Origin: Hexactinellida sp. DTS-2022
Taxonomy: Eukaryota; Porifera; Hexactinellida
DNA length: 64,000 bases
Direction of reading: 5' to 3'
Assembly (NCBI GenBank): GCA_028753945.1
Contig: JAPNXP010000011.1
Span: 4,092,001-4,156,000 of the forward strand
The notes below the pieces were generated by a model that saw only the letters and a list, made by a program, of their open reading frames with translations, was not told the DNA's origin and made no database searches. Positions 10,307 through 21,743 of the stretch are shown here, piece after piece (the stretch's first letter is position 1; each line of letters starts with the position of its first letter). Both the position numbers and the translations under genes were made by a program.

Positions 10307-13189
10307 ATGGAGAACGAATTGACTAATAATATTTCGCAAGAAAATTTGGAATTACAGACATCAGATTCAACGCCTTTCTTACCTACTAATCTTTCAACAG
10401 AACAAGGTATTACAAATGAAGATATTCTCATAAAACAAAAAGGAAATAAAATTGGATTATTAGCTGGGTTTCGAGTGCCTATTTATATCTGGGCAGCTGC
10501 TATACTCGCTACGACAGGTGGAATTCTGTTTGGCTATGATCTGGGTATAATATCAGGCGCCATTCTGCAACTGAGACAAGATTTCTGTTTGGGAATTGTC
10601 AAGAGTGAGGTGAAGAGTCTCAATTATTTATTATATTATTAAGAAATAACTTATACGAACCGTTCGGTACATCCCTTACATCCCTTCATCCCTTTCTACC
10701 ATTTTCCATAGTTTTAAGCGGTTTATCAATAATACCTGTTGAAAGCTAACTTCTAGGTTGATTTTGAATTTCATTAATTTGAACGCACCTGTCTGATCCC
10801 AACCAATGTTATTCCATACATTTCTCAGCCTTAACCGTTTCGTACTAACGATGTTATGCTATATTTATTCCTGTAGGTAGTTGTGAGCTCGCTTGTGGGC
10901 GGAGCTGTAATTGGCTCTCTCACCGGAGGAATCCTTGTGGACTTCCTAGGCAGGAAATTCTCTATAATACTCGACTCTATTATATTCTGTGTGGGAGCAG
11001 TAGTGATGATTATCTCTGAGAACATTTGGACGCTTGTCATAGGCAGGTTGATACTAGGCTACGGGGTGTCTCTAATGGCCACTGCAGAGTGCGTGTATGT
11101 GAGTGAGATAGCCCCCGCCAGTAAGAGAGGAATGCTAGTCTCTCTTAACGAAGTGGGGATATGTCTGGGGATACTCCTGGCTTATTTCATTGGGTTTCTG
11201 TTCGTTGGTAAGTGCAGTAGACTATCATTAGAACTCACACAAGGGGACTGTGTATATCCCGAGTATGTATTATCTGAATTTATTTGTAAGCACGAACAAC
11301 AGCAGTGCCACCAAGAGGGTGTAATGGTACTGGTTAACTTATTTAACCCTCTAGACTATTTAATTGTAATTTATAGTCAGTTAACTTATATCAAATTTTA
11401 AGGTTTTGCTGAATTGAATAATGCATTTATGATAATTTCATTATTTGGATCTGTTTATTTATTAATCACTATCAAAGAGACTTATTTTTTAATATTGAGC
11501 AACCATAGTAAATAGCATTATTTACTTTAATTAGGATTGAGATTCGAAAGTTTCATAAAATTTCTATCCATTAGACGTAAACTATACATTTATATTACAG
11601 CTACGGGAGCATCTCTTGATTTTCGCGCGCCTAGAAAAGTTTCTTCAAACTTCGCGTCTGAATGAAATTTTGATTATATTAATGTTACACTTTTTTGACA
11701 TTTTGGAATACAAAAGTTTATCTCATATTATTAACTCCCTCCTCTTTGCAAGCGCTAGGTAACGTTTTAACTATCCCTAATTATCAGAAAATTAAATATT
11801 TAATTGATTGAGAGAGATATTATTCGTTTGATTTGGTATAAGGATATCAGTTAAGAATGTATACTTATGGAAGTATTTATGAATTTCTCTCCACAGACGT
11901 CCCCGAGGGCTGGAGGTACATGTTCGGTCTGAGCATCATAATAGCAGTGGTGCAGGGAGTAGGCACTCTCTTCCTGCCCAGAACTCCTCGCTACCTCCTG
12001 CTCAAAGGCAAGGACGAGTTAGCTCGCAACACGCTACAGAAGATCAGGGGGAGAGATGCAGATGTAGATGGCGAGTTTAATGAAATGAGAGCTGCCATTC
12101 TGGAAGAGAACAAGTATCATTGGTATTGATACAGTTATAGATATTACTGTAGACTTTCGTTAGTACGAACACCAGGGGACCATGTAAATAGGTTCATGTT
12201 AATATGTTTAAAACCAATATTATTTGTAATGAAAAGGCTTTGAAGGAGACTGAAATAGTGTTCGTATTAACGGATTATACTCTATCTAGTTATAGTCTAC
12301 TCTGCTTAATCCAGTTACTAATTAATTAGGATAAATATCCTAGAAACAACTCCCAATTATTTGAGGTAGATTACGAGATTATTCCTTGTATCATAGGTGG
12401 GATCTGTTCCGCTTTAAGGACTCCATGCTATACCGCATGCTGATCGGATGCACGGTTATTCTGTTCCAGCAGCTGAGCGGACAGAATAGCTTGCTGTACT
12501 ACACGCCTACACTCCTCAAGGTGCTGGGATTCCCTTCCGATCAAGCAGCCACACTGGCTACAATAGGTATAGGAGCAACGAAGTTTATATTCACTGTCTT
12601 TACATTCTTTGCTATTGATAAGATAGGTAGACGTCCCCTGCTGCTGGTTGGTATTTCTCTGCTAGCTATCTCAATGTTATTATTGGGTAGTCTGTCGATT
12701 GCATATATAGACCCACATTTAGTGCTGACTAACAATTCGTCTTTGCACCTCTCCAACTGTGATAACAATAGCTTGTTAATACAAGCTGAATACATTTTTC
12801 CTGTTAACTTAACACTGTCTACTTCTGAACAGACATCACTTACTGTTACCAAATGGATTTCCCTGATTCTTCTAATGGTGTATGTAGGAGGCTACGGACT
12901 CAGCTTTGGTAGTATAGGTTGGCTGCTTTTGACTGAGTTCTTCCCTCCGTCAGTTCGCGGACAAGCTGTATCTCTGTCTACTACAGTTAATTGGGTTATG
13001 AATCTGTTGATATCCGTGTCGCTGTTGAGTGTATACCATCTGTTGCTTGGTTATATGTACATAGTGTATGGATGTTTCTGTGTGTTGGCATTTGTTTTTG
13101 TGTATTTTACAGTGCCAGAGACGAAAGGCAAGAGTTTGGAGAAAATATCTCAAGAGTTTAAGAAAAGACCGTGTAACTGTATCAGATAG
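10307..13189 (+). CDS. SLC2A12: GLUT12-like facilitative sugar transporter (SLC2A class III), 4 exons, 550 aa
   Basis: Exons by GT-AG rules and homology: 10307-10609, 10877-11207, 11897-12122, 12397-13189; total 1653 bp, in frame, phases 0, 1 and 2. Motifs in order: GGILFGYDLGIISGA in TM1, VVSSLVGGAVIGSLTGG then DFLGRK, CVYVSEIAP and RGMLVSLNE, LPRTPRYLL after TM6, WDLFRFKDS, QQLSGQNSLLYY in TM7, DKIGRRPLLL, a long glycosylatable TM9-TM10 loop, FPPSVRGQA, and a PETKGKSLEKIS tail. The VVSSL, CVY.(S/A)EIAP and WDLFR blocks and the long TM9-TM10 loop point to GLUT10/12. The usual GP.PW of TM10 is FGSIGW here. Expected role: hexose entry at the plasma membrane. Exon 3 is nearly identical to that of the paralogue at 37878-42165. 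Confidence 0.93.
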
Positions 13190-13549
13190 CTTTTAATTAA
13201 TTAACACGAAATGTATTGATAATGATATAATAAGTTTGAGATTTTTACCGATATGCATTTCACTCACAATTAGTGTGATAGTTTATTTGATGCAAATATT
13301 ATTAATGCACAGCATGCGTATGTTCCTGATTAATTCATTAAATATACAATTTCCATGCTGCCCAACTTGCCGAAAGGACTTATTTGTTATTGATTATATT
13401 TGAAATAATTGGATGGTTTATGTAAACAAATTACTAAAATGAATTGAAAATAAAATGGTGACAGTAAAAAAGGACTTAATAATAACTTGACGGTGTCCTT
13501 ATAGGCTTACAAGGGTTTATATGGTAAGTAGCTCATGCAATTGGCTATC
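13190..13549. other. 3' flank of the first GLUT12-like gene
   Basis: No gene. Contains a block around 13265-13350 (GATAGTTTATTTGATG, ATGTTCCTGATTAA) that recurs near 18310-18370, so it belongs to another old dispersed repeat. Confidence 0.4.
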
Positions 13550-14140
13550 CAGTGAACTCCCATTATAACGAAGTTGGATATAACGAAATGGATATTTTCC
13601 CCCAAACACTAGATTGACTAGAAGCATTAATTATTCTGCGCTTATCAGAGCATTAAGTGCTCCTTATTTTTTGGAGCGCCCTCTCGCTCCGCGCTCCTAT
13701 CAATAAAAAGAAGCTGCGCTCCTGTTTACGCTCGTCCGATAAAAAAGGAAAGTTCTCCCGCTCCTGAAAAATTGGAGCGCGCTCACTTTGCAACGCTCCT
13801 TATTTTTGTGCACCAAATTATGCTAAATAAACAAAGATGTTTATCTAGTTAATTAATTCTGATTTTCGCTTAAAAACTGCGGCAAGAACATGGAAACTTT
13901 GTTATTATTACATTATCTCTAAATATTTCCGTACCAAATAACATGCTCTAATTACCCAATTTATCGATGTTCCGTGATTCCTCTATTATTTAGGTAATTT
14001 TGTATTGGATTAGTGATATTTAAAAGGAGTGCGCTCCAGTGAGCGCGCTTCCTTAATGCTCTACCGCTTATAACGAATAGCCGGATATAACGAAGGAATT
14101 TACAGGTCCCGTACACTTTGTTATTACGAGAGTTGAGTTT
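13550..14140. mobile_element. pogo/Tigger-like MITE, copy 2, split by a nested hAT-like element
   Basis: Left tip CAGTGAACTCCCATTATAAC at 13550, right tip reading CGAGAGTTGAG at about 14128-14138; relative of 1789-1961 in reverse orientation (shared TTTACAGGTCCC and GATATTTTCCCCC / GGGGGAAAATCTCC). The match is interrupted in the middle by the 418-bp insertion described next. Confidence 0.75.
13646..14063. mobile_element. hAT-like non-autonomous element with GCTCC/GGAGC-rich arms
   Basis: Tips are CAGAGCATTAAG (13646) and the complement of TAGAGCATTAAG (ending 14063). Flanks GCGCTTAT (13638-13645) and CCGCTTAT (14064-14071) are an 8-bp target duplication with one mismatch, and the interrupted MITE confirms the insertion point. 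The arms are full of GGAGCGC, GCTCC and GAGCGCGC words in both orientations, concentrated near the ends. The tip resembles TAGGGCATTAG of the element at 22909. Confidence 0.82.
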
Positions 14141-15206
14141 AGTTATATTATACCAACTCCATCAGTATAATAACCAATAATAGAAAATTTCAATAGCAAA
14201 ATGAATTAATTGCAGTACATATATTATATAGCATTATTTTCATATTTCAAAAATATATTTCTTTGGGCAAGATACCCAAACAACAAAAATTCAGCTATAT
14301 TTGGGGATTTTATGAGTATTCAAATAAATTTAAAGAGGTTTAAATTATTGATGTAGTTTGTCATTAATTAACATAAGTACATAACTAACAAGCTACACCG
14401 ATTATCTTTGATGTTATTTAACACTGGACAAAATCTATACTATGGCACTAATTTAGTAATCTAAAATATAGTTTTGTCATAAGGCCGCATAAAATAAATA
14501 ACTTGTTTATCATCCCCGCCCGCCCCAATTTTACCATCCGTCCGGATCTATTTTATTATTATCTTAAGAACATAATCGTACAAAATATAAGCAATAAACT
14601 TGTGTAAAGTACCTACTATGCATAAATTTAGAATAAGTCCTATATTTTAGAGCATTACTTTAATTATTTGGGCATTGTCATGTTTTTTCCAATTAAATTA
14701 AATTTTTATTTTTGGCATAGGATGATGTTAGTATTTGCATATCGATGGGAATAAATAATAAAAATAAAATCCCGTCCGCCGTCCCAATTTTCTCGAAAAA
14801 TATGGTTGATAAACAAGTAATTTATTTTATGTGGCCTAAAGTAAAAATTCACTAATTTAGAACAGAATTCATCTTTATACATAATAAGATACATTATATA
14901 GTGAGTTTACATTTAATAAGATACGTATATCGGTATATGTACTATTATACATTTACATTTAACATACTGAACAGATAGATAAATTGCAACTTCCCCAGTA
15001 CGTACCACAATAATATTTTAATATTACAATAAAAACGGATTTAGATTGAAATTAAGGCTTGTTATACCGGGTTTCTAAAGAATTCCTTGTTTTTATTGCA
15101 ATCATCATTAATACGAATTAACAATTACATAATTAGCTATAGACACACTATCTATAATACAACAATACTAATAATACAAGCTATCCTCAAACAAAAAATT
15201 CATTCT
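14141..15206. other. Intergenic, repeat-rich, no gene seen
   Basis: AT-rich. Contains an imperfect inverted repeat (about 14443-14530 and 14790-14866, listed separately) and otherwise nothing recognisable. The 3' UTR of the leftward gene ending at 15207 lies at the right end. Confidence 0.4.
14443..14866. repeat. Imperfect inverted repeat, possible MITE
   Basis: CACTAATTTAG near 14446, then AGGCCGCATAAAATAAAT and ACTTGTTTATCATCC, is mirrored by GATAAACAAGTAATTTATTTTATG, GGCC and CACTAATTTAG near 14810-14862 (partly degenerate). A related arm lies near 18515-18560. No target duplication identified. Confidence 0.45.
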
Positions 15207-17291
15207 TCAAATTTTATGGATACACAAAATGCTCACAGTTAGATATGCAATAGAAAATAGTAGAATGATTAATGGCATAAACACCCTGAATGTTGGATGA
15301 AAAAGACAGGTAACTTTGTATTTACATAATAATCCGGGGTATATTATTTTATCCAATGCTGGAAGTGCTATGATGTCATGATCTTTGAAATCATTTCCCT
15401 TTATCCTAGTGAGGGGAACTCGAGTTGATGCATTTATTTTATAACCAAATTGATTAACGGTCATTAGTGTATCATATTCAATAAATATTTGTGGAGTATA
15501 CATGCCACTGTACTTTGTAGTACAGTTAACTTTGGTATTGTTGTTGATTGGATGACATTCAGCTTGTTCCTGTGTATTTTGATTGTTAATAGAAGATTTT
15601 GTGTGACAAACAAAGCTAAATGTATTTGCAAGCAGTATGTTATTGGCAAAATAACATGGCGATTCTGTTTTAAGAATCAAATGCATTGGATGTGATGCTA
15701 CATAAGTGGAATTCTTTGGAATCCATGTCTGAAGATTTGGATGTGTTGTATCATAAAAATAATATGAGTTAAGTTGATAACTTTTGTTTTTGAAATGAAT
15801 CTGTTGAGGTTTAACAAAATTACCGAAAAAGCTGTTTTGAGAACAATTATTGGATTTATATTCACCTCGATAATTAAAATCTTGAATCTCATTTATTTCT
15901 ATGGAGATCTGATTGTCAGGACAGAACCTATTACCTAATTCAGTTCCTTTTAAGAGATAATAATCTCCCGGTTTCAGATGTAGAATTTCGTTCCATTTAA
16001 TACTGAACAAAGGTGCCAGAAATCCCGAAAATAACAAACTCGCCATGATTATAATAACAATATAAGTAGTTATTATTATTTTATTTTTAGGTCTATAAAA
16101 GGTATGATGCAATTCGTCCTGGTTAGTATATTGTATTGCATTATCGATATTTTCCTCATCTATCAATCTTAATATCTTGGGGTCATTTTGTTTATAACCA
16201 CTGTATTTGACCTTAGTTTTATTCCGAAAGTATAACCACAGAGTGATTAGAAAAAGTAAATAGAGTATGCTTGGTAATATTGTAATCAGCTGGATTGCGA
16301 TTAGTGTTGGAAAAATAATTGCTTTGGTTAACGCGGTATGCCCTAAGAATGGTTGATAATAAAAGTATTCTAAATTTGAATTAATTAAATTAATTAAATT
16401 AATTATATACAACGCTATATATTGGATAAAAGCGCTGATTGTGTTTAGAGTAGCAACAGATATTGTGCCCCATGCTGCTATATGGAACAGTTTTCCTGCT
16501 TTAATCTTATCAGCATAATGAGTTTCATCCAGATATGCTGTGTTGAGATCGTTTCTAAAATTCTTAATATAGTTCGAAACTTCTCTCTGTGTGACTCTCA
16601 CGAATGAGAATATCGTTGGACCACGAATTATTGTTTCATAGATACTCATAGGCAATACTAAAAATAGGACAATTATTTCAATAAGTGCTTGTACATATTC
16701 ATTTTCTACTCTAGTGCTAATGTATGAAATATATTTTGGAAGAATTATCTTGTCGATTATTACCGCTTGTAAAACATTATAGGAAAATCGTAGTGATATG
16801 ACAATTGAAATGATCGCCAAGCTAAATTTCTTTCCTCGAAAGTAGCATGCAATTTGATACAACATTGTGACAGCAAATAGTATTATGCACTCATTGAATG
16901 CAGCACACAATCCTTCTATTATTTGCCTGAACCAAGACAGGTCTCTCCAATCGGACTTGCAAATGTATGTAATAAAATAGACAGCTGAGATTATGTTAAA
17001 TACATTGAAACATACCATAGACAGAACGATGCACATGATGGTTTTGAAGTGCTGATAGTACCCAGTAATCACCTGGTTATCTTCACTCATTGTCGCCACG
17101 TGCTTAGCAATATAACGGTACTTGAACACCTGCATTATCAGCTGACTGGCTAGGCGGATATTGATAGGCAGCATAACCAAGGAGATCAGTATGTTGATTA
17201 GGAATGTTGTTCCAAATATGATCTGGGAGGTTGTGTCTCTCCCGTTTGGATCGAGAATTGAGAAAGTGAATGAAAGTAACGTATAAAACAT
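15207..17291 (-). CDS. Unrecognised polytopic membrane protein with a cysteine-rich glycosylated ectodomain (694 aa)
   Basis: Single-exon frame from ATG at 17291. By eye there are eight hydrophobic segments in the first 430 residues (about 22-46, 84-110, 127-150, 156-180, 202-222, 270-300, 322-356, 404-429). Then comes a hydrophilic domain of about 240 residues with nine cysteines and sequons near 482, 502, 527, 584, 589 and 620, then a last membrane segment at about 669-691 and a short tail. The positive stretches at 353-365 and 395-403 suggest these sides are cytoplasmic and the Cys-rich domain is outside or lumenal. I do not recognise the family. The 5' end is duplicated and truncated at 21541-21684. 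Absence of introns matches the neighbouring 7TM-like genes. Confidence 0.75.
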   Translation of the reverse strand: MFYTLLSFTFSILDPNGRDTTSQIIFGTTFLINILISLVMLPINIRLASQLIMQVFKYRYIAKHVATMSEDNQVITGYYQHFKTIMCIVLSMVCFNVFNIISAVYFITYICKSDWRDLSWFRQIIEGLCAAFNECIILFAVTMLYQIACYFRGKKFSLAIISIVISLRFSYNVLQAVIIDKIILPKYISYISTRVENEYVQALIEIIVLFLVLPMSIYETIIRGPTIFSFVRVTQREVSNYIKNFRNDLNTAYLDETHYADKIKAGKLFHIAAWGTISVATLNTISAFIQYIALYIINLINLINSNLEYFYYQPFLGHTALTKAIIFPTLIAIQLITILPSILYLLFLITLWLYFRNKTKVKYSGYKQNDPKILRLIDEENIDNAIQYTNQDELHHTFYRPKNKIIITTYIVIIIMASLLFSGFLAPLFSIKWNEILHLKPGDYYLLKGTELGNRFCPDNQISIEINEIQDFNYRGEYKSNNCSQNSFFGNFVKPQQIHFKNKSYQLNSYYFYDTTHPNLQTWIPKNSTYVASHPMHLILKTESPCYFANNILLANTFSFVCHTKSSINNQNTQEQAECHPINNNTKVNCTTKYSGMYTPQIFIEYDTLMTVNQFGYKINASTRVPLTRIKGNDFKDHDIIALPALDKIIYPGLLCKYKVTCLFHPTFRVFMPLIILLFSIAYLTVSILCIHKI

Positions 17292-18892
17292 TATGGTGAT
17301 TCCTAATCAGGTTTATGTGAATTAAAGGAAATATCAAATAATATAGTCTTCCGAAGGTACAATAATATAGTACCTAATAGCACGTCCTATGCTAAGAGCT
17401 TGCACTTAACATATGGTATCACATTACTGGATTGATCAAAAATAGACATACACTCTATATTTTCTATGGAATATTTTAATCTGGCTTGACCTCTCTTCAA
17501 TTGGTACTAAGTTGTATAGGTAATTTGAGCTATTCTCCTTCAGGAATAATTAATTAATCGATTAAATTAATTAGTTTAAATTTAACGTTGCTGATTGAAT
17601 GTTGTAAGCCTAAAATTATGTGTGAGGATAAATCCATGGTGGAGTGCAAAACAGAACCCTAATAGGGGCTTTAAAGACACTTTTATGGTGTATTCTGGAA
17701 ATAAAGTTCTTAATCCGAAAAAGGTGTCTTAGAAAATGCACCGGATTTGGCTAGGCAAAAGTATCATAAAGCCCATACGATAAAGGGGCAGTTTTGATAG
17801 TAGTCCTTCTATGTACTATCGAGCTACGAGACGCAATAAGTAATACTTAGGTACAAAATTGGATTTGGAAGGGAATTTAAAGTTCAGTAAGCGAGCACAT
17901 ATTCCTCTACGCTACAGCCAAAGATCTACATACATTGGATGAAGTTTCCTGCAAAATTGAGTTTTTTCTGATTCGGAAACAGTCAATTTATAATTAGTTT
18001 TATTAGTTATTTTTATTTATTTTACTGATCAATATGCTCTTATTTATATTATTAATAATAATTATTATTAGTTAATTCAAGAAAATTGTTCGATTATGTA
18101 ACAGGAAGGTCCGGATCTAATCATAGCTTCCGGGCACTATATCGGAGACGCCACATAAAGGGCCCTTTAGATCGCACATATACAGTCTGTAATACTCGTG
18201 CTACCAATATACATATTAAAACAACAAAACATTATAATTGCGAAATGTATTCGGCATCCACAGATTGATCGCCACTGTGCCTCCAGAAATTGAAATCGGA
18301 CCATTTGTGTGATAGTTTATTTGATGTAAATATGAAAAGTGTCAACATGTTCCTGATTAAACCAATAAATATTACAAATTCAACAATCTTCTGAGGTGAT
18401 TTAATGAGCATTCACATAATTTAAATAGATTTTAATCTTTAATCTTATTTTGTCAATATTTTAACAAAAAGTTTCTAGATAAATAATTAAAACAAAATTA
18501 TTTAAAACTAGTGCAATTTAGCAAAAGTCATGCAAAATAAATTGTTTATATTGACCCCTTATTTGAATTAACAATTTTATAGCCCGGATAAAGGTATAGT
18601 ATTGAGTATACTTAACATGTATCTGGACATGCGTTTGTTCAGCATAGTTACTTACATTCATATAGTAATTTGTAATGTTAATGAACTAATATATTTTAAA
18701 GAATTCCTTAGGTAAATTTATTTATTATACACCGGAGTACACTAATTGCAAACGAGATTTTATCTAAAGAATTATTATGCTAACAGCTAACTACTTTAGA
18801 ATTGTCCCAGATATTGATTACTCTAATATGATTACACTTTTGACCTTACCACTTACAAAAATATTGTGTAATCTCCAAAGTAAAGACTACAC
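17292..18892. other. Upstream region of the 694-aa gene; source of a segmental duplication
   Basis: No gene seen. 17150-18005 (5' end of the gene plus upstream DNA) is duplicated in the same orientation at 21541-22375: shared blocks include GGAAATATCAAATAA, GTATCACA, TGAATGTTGTA, GAGCTACRAGAC, AGCCAAAGATCTACAT and GTCARTTATRATTA. 18300-18600 resembles 13265-14520 weakly. A 60-codon frame at 18086-18268 has no support. Confidence 0.45.
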
Positions 18893-18982
18893 GTATTTAT
18901 AAGTGAATTTGTATAATAGACTATGAGTGAATTTGTATAATAGACTATACTTATTTATAAGTGAATTTGTATAATAGACTAT
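18893..18982 (+). repeat. Short tandem repeat upstream of the 7TM-like cluster
   Basis: Three copies of a unit containing GTGAATTTGTATAATAGACT, spaced about 26-38 bp, with TTATTTATAA between two of them. Confidence 0.8.
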
Positions 18983-18994
18983 GTTAAAACTGAA

Positions 18995-19128
18995 ATGTTG
19001 TTATCCTGGTTGACTTTGGCATTATTATATTTATATGCCTCTTTCCTCTCTTTTTGACAATTATCTTTTTCTTTTGGTCTGTCTCTTTGTTGGATATAAT
19101 CCAACATAAATGGAAGACCAAGTTTTGA
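18995..19128 (+). pseudogene. Fragment of a 7TM-like family gene (TM1 and loop 1)
   Basis: From ATG at 18995 the sequence reads a hydrophobic TM1 broken by a stop, then after a frame change FFWSVSLLDIIQHKWKTKF and a stop. This matches the CFWSVYLLDAIQRKWK signature at the start of each of the five intact family members. Nothing further of the family follows before the intact gene at 19371, so it is a 5' remnant of a lost copy. Confidence 0.85.
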
Positions 19129-19370
19129 GTATAGAGCATTCCATGTTATTCTATCTAAGTTTATTTCCTATTTACTAATTTACTGCATTCGATTATTTTT
19201 CTTTTTTTCATTGAATTTTCCTACCGTTAGTAATTAGAAATAGCAACGTGGTCAAAAGGATGATTTATGTATACCTATTCTATTAAAAACACAAATCCCT
19301 AATAGGTAGACTGTAACACTATATATGTAGCTACAGACTACAGTTATAATAGTATATTTCAAAAATTAGT

Positions 19371-20483
19371 ATGTTTGAATATTGGCTTTTTAGGATATTA
19401 TTGGTGTTATTAATACTTCAGTTCCTTCTGCTATCTGTTGTTTCTTGCTTTTGGTCTGTTTATTTATTAGACACGATTAAGATTAAATGGAAGGTTTTTA
19501 AAAGAGCATCAAAGTGTATACAGCCAGGAAATAATGATTCTATACAGCAGTTATTAGCTTATGATTCTAAAACTGAATATGTAAAGTTTGTATTTCTCTT
19601 CTTTATGAACTTGGTAGAATGGTTGACATTCCTGTTTTGCGTTATAGGATTTATACTAAGAAATGCTAAACAGTTTCGATCGCATAGGCCCACATTCCAA
19701 ACAGAATTCAGTCTTTTAAACGTTTCTAGTAATAACAGTGAAATACGTTCAAATATTATACCATTTGAACAAAACCTTCGTTATATTCCCAACATGTTCC
19801 TTGTTCTGAGTTTAATTCTATTGGCAAGTCTATGTATGTATCTATCAGAGAGATTTGCAAAGAAAAGTTGGATTAAATCGAATTGTATACCTTATTTAAT
19901 GGGTTTCTTCTTGTGTTCGGAAATGGGAATTCAAATACTTGCATTTTTTTGTGTCATAGAGATAATTACTTTATGGTGCGACAAGTTATTTCTCATAATA
20001 GCATTTATAATTGCTATCAAGCAATACAGGAAACTTGCAAACATAATCAACTGGTCAATCGTTGACCTGAAGATTAGTAGAAACTATCCATTGTTGAAAA
20101 GACAGATTAATTCGAAGCGTATGTTCACCAGGGTGTTTAAATTAATTTTGACAGGGATTCTCCTTCTGATAATATCAGAACTTTTAGGGATCATTTTACA
20201 CACTACATCGTTACTGCTACGCCTACGAGAGGATAATACTTTTAGCGTTCACTCCTTATTCTTGTGTGAAGAATTGCATTTAGGTAACCTTCAAATCAAC
20301 CTTATATTCTCAATAATCCATTACACTAACCTTGTTATTGGATTAATTGGAGTCTCGTTTATTTTCATTCCATATATAGGATATGGACTCTCTACAATGT
20401 GTGCTATTCTATGGAGACTAATCAGAGGGAAAACTGGATACAGAACGCACTTTAATAATGACCTCCGTGCTCCTCTCATCTGA
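19371..20483 (+). CDS. 7TM-like membrane protein, family member 1 (370 aa)
   Basis: Intronless frame from ATG. Seven hydrophobic segments by eye at about 6-32, 72-96, 141-163, 176-198, 203-221, 257-283 and 313-340. Loop 1 (CFWSVYLLDTIKIKWK to AYDSKTEYVKF) and loop 3 (KQYRKLANIINWSIVDLK) are basic, so inside by the positive-inside rule. The loop after TM2 carries sequons (NVSS, NNSE) and the loop after TM6 an isolated Cys, so outside. That gives an outside N-terminus and an inside C-tail with WRLIRGKTGYRTHF, which is the topology of a GPCR. I see no DRY, NPxxY or other named GPCR signature. The family is unrecognised. It is closest to member 2, whose last 40 residues are almost the same. Confidence 0.85.
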   Translation: MFEYWLFRILLVLLILQFLLLSVVSCFWSVYLLDTIKIKWKVFKRASKCIQPGNNDSIQQLLAYDSKTEYVKFVFLFFMNLVEWLTFLFCVIGFILRNAKQFRSHRPTFQTEFSLLNVSSNNSEIRSNIIPFEQNLRYIPNMFLVLSLILLASLCMYLSERFAKKSWIKSNCIPYLMGFFLCSEMGIQILAFFCVIEIITLWCDKLFLIIAFIIAIKQYRKLANIINWSIVDLKISRNYPLLKRQINSKRMFTRVFKLILTGILLLIISELLGIILHTTSLLLRLREDNTFSVHSLFLCEELHLGNLQINLIFSIIHYTNLVIGLIGVSFIFIPYIGYGLSTMCAILWRLIRGKTGYRTHFNNDLRAPLI

Positions 20484-21430
20484 GAATTACATAAATGTGT
20501 CTGTAATTATATTTTGTAATAAGCTTAAGGGAGTTTTTATATAGATCTTCGAGATCACAGTTTACTATAGTATACTGGCTTGCATGCTCAAAAGATCAAT
20601 TTTATAAACTGACAAAACTGATCTTTCTCGTTTCCTGAACCTACTTACTGAAAATTGTGCTCTATTATATAAGTATAATTATTTGTAAGCATATTCTTTA
20701 ATTTGATAATATATATTCTTAAAACTAAAGTGTTGTGTGTTTGTTTGTTTGTCCGGATTGTATTAAAGTGATGGGGGAAACCGCATTAATAATTGAGGCT
20801 AAAACAGTATGCTGATTACGAATTTCGTATTTTCAAATTTCTAATCAGAATATTTATTGTTCTTGTTTACAAAAATATGTAAACAAATATTCAAAATTCA
20901 AGATGAACACAGAGTCAGCTTCCAACGAGTATTATAAGTAAACAAGATAAAAGAATGGATAACGGTAGAAAGGGATTTATATCTCTATAACAAATATTTA
21001 CTCACTATATAATCAATGGTTTAGTGAGGAGTAAGGACGCATAGCGGTCGTTAACTTGAGGATGCGTAGCACCATCCGTCGTAAAGCGATTGTTTATTTT
21101 ACTATAGAAATGCAATTATAATTCGTAATCAATCTATCCATCATTTCTTGGTAACAGTTATATGCAAGCATGATATAGCTTATATCTCTATCTGACTATG
21201 GATACATATATATCATACGTTTATGGTAATCACATAAATACCCGGCCAAATTTGCTGTACGTAGCAAAGTATTATCACTACCAATGTTGCCTAGCTACAA
21301 TGTACTTAGTTAGATATGTTACGGATATTCTCTGAGCTCTACTCTTATTCTAATCGAGTGCTTGTGTCAGTGAAAGGAGATAAATTAATTATCAAATCAA
21401 TTAATAATTAGAGCAATAAGAATGCTTAAT
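20484..21430. other. Intergenic after family member 1
   Basis: No gene. Holds a dispersed non-autonomous repeat (20690-21100, separate entry); the rest is AT-rich without recognisable content. Confidence 0.4.
20690..21100 (+). mobile_element. Dispersed non-autonomous element (Helentron-like ends), copy 1
   Basis: Starts with an AT-rich lead, GTTTGTTTGTTTGTCCGGA and TGATGGGGGAA. The middle has TATGCTGATTACGAATTTCG and GTAAACAA words. It ends in GGAGTAAGGACGCATAGCGG and GTCGTAAAGCGA hairpin-like sequence. The same start and end modules flank the 45542-46812 insertion. A GTTTG-run start and hairpin end recall invertebrate Helentron-type repeats, but class assignment is tentative. Confidence 0.6.
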
Positions 21431-21540
21431 AATTGTAAGTGTGGAGGATCAAAAATATAGGATCGCATTTACTAAAAAACGATCGCGATCGTGCATCCGA
21501 TCCATAATAAAATAAGTTCGTCGATCCCACTCTTATCGTC

Positions 21541-21684
21541 AAAAAGGATATTGATAGGTAGCATTACCAAGGAGATCAGTATGTTGATTAGGTATTTAGC
21601 TCCAAATATGATCAACGATGCTGTATCTCTTCCATTTGGATCGAGATTGGAGAAAATGATTGAAAATAACGTATGAAACATTAT
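21541..21684 (-). pseudogene. 5' fragment of a paralogue of the 694-aa membrane protein
   Basis: From ATG at 21684 it reads MFHTLFSIIFSNLDPNGRD, then LINILISLVMLPINIL, parallel to the first 46 residues of the protein at 15207-17291 with a single-residue indel-free match. It then runs into GATCG-rich repeat DNA. There is no rest of the gene. Confidence 0.88.
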
Positions 21685-21743
21685 GAATATCTTTAATAAG
21701 TTTTTGTGTGTACTAAAGGAGATATCAAATAACATAATACACT

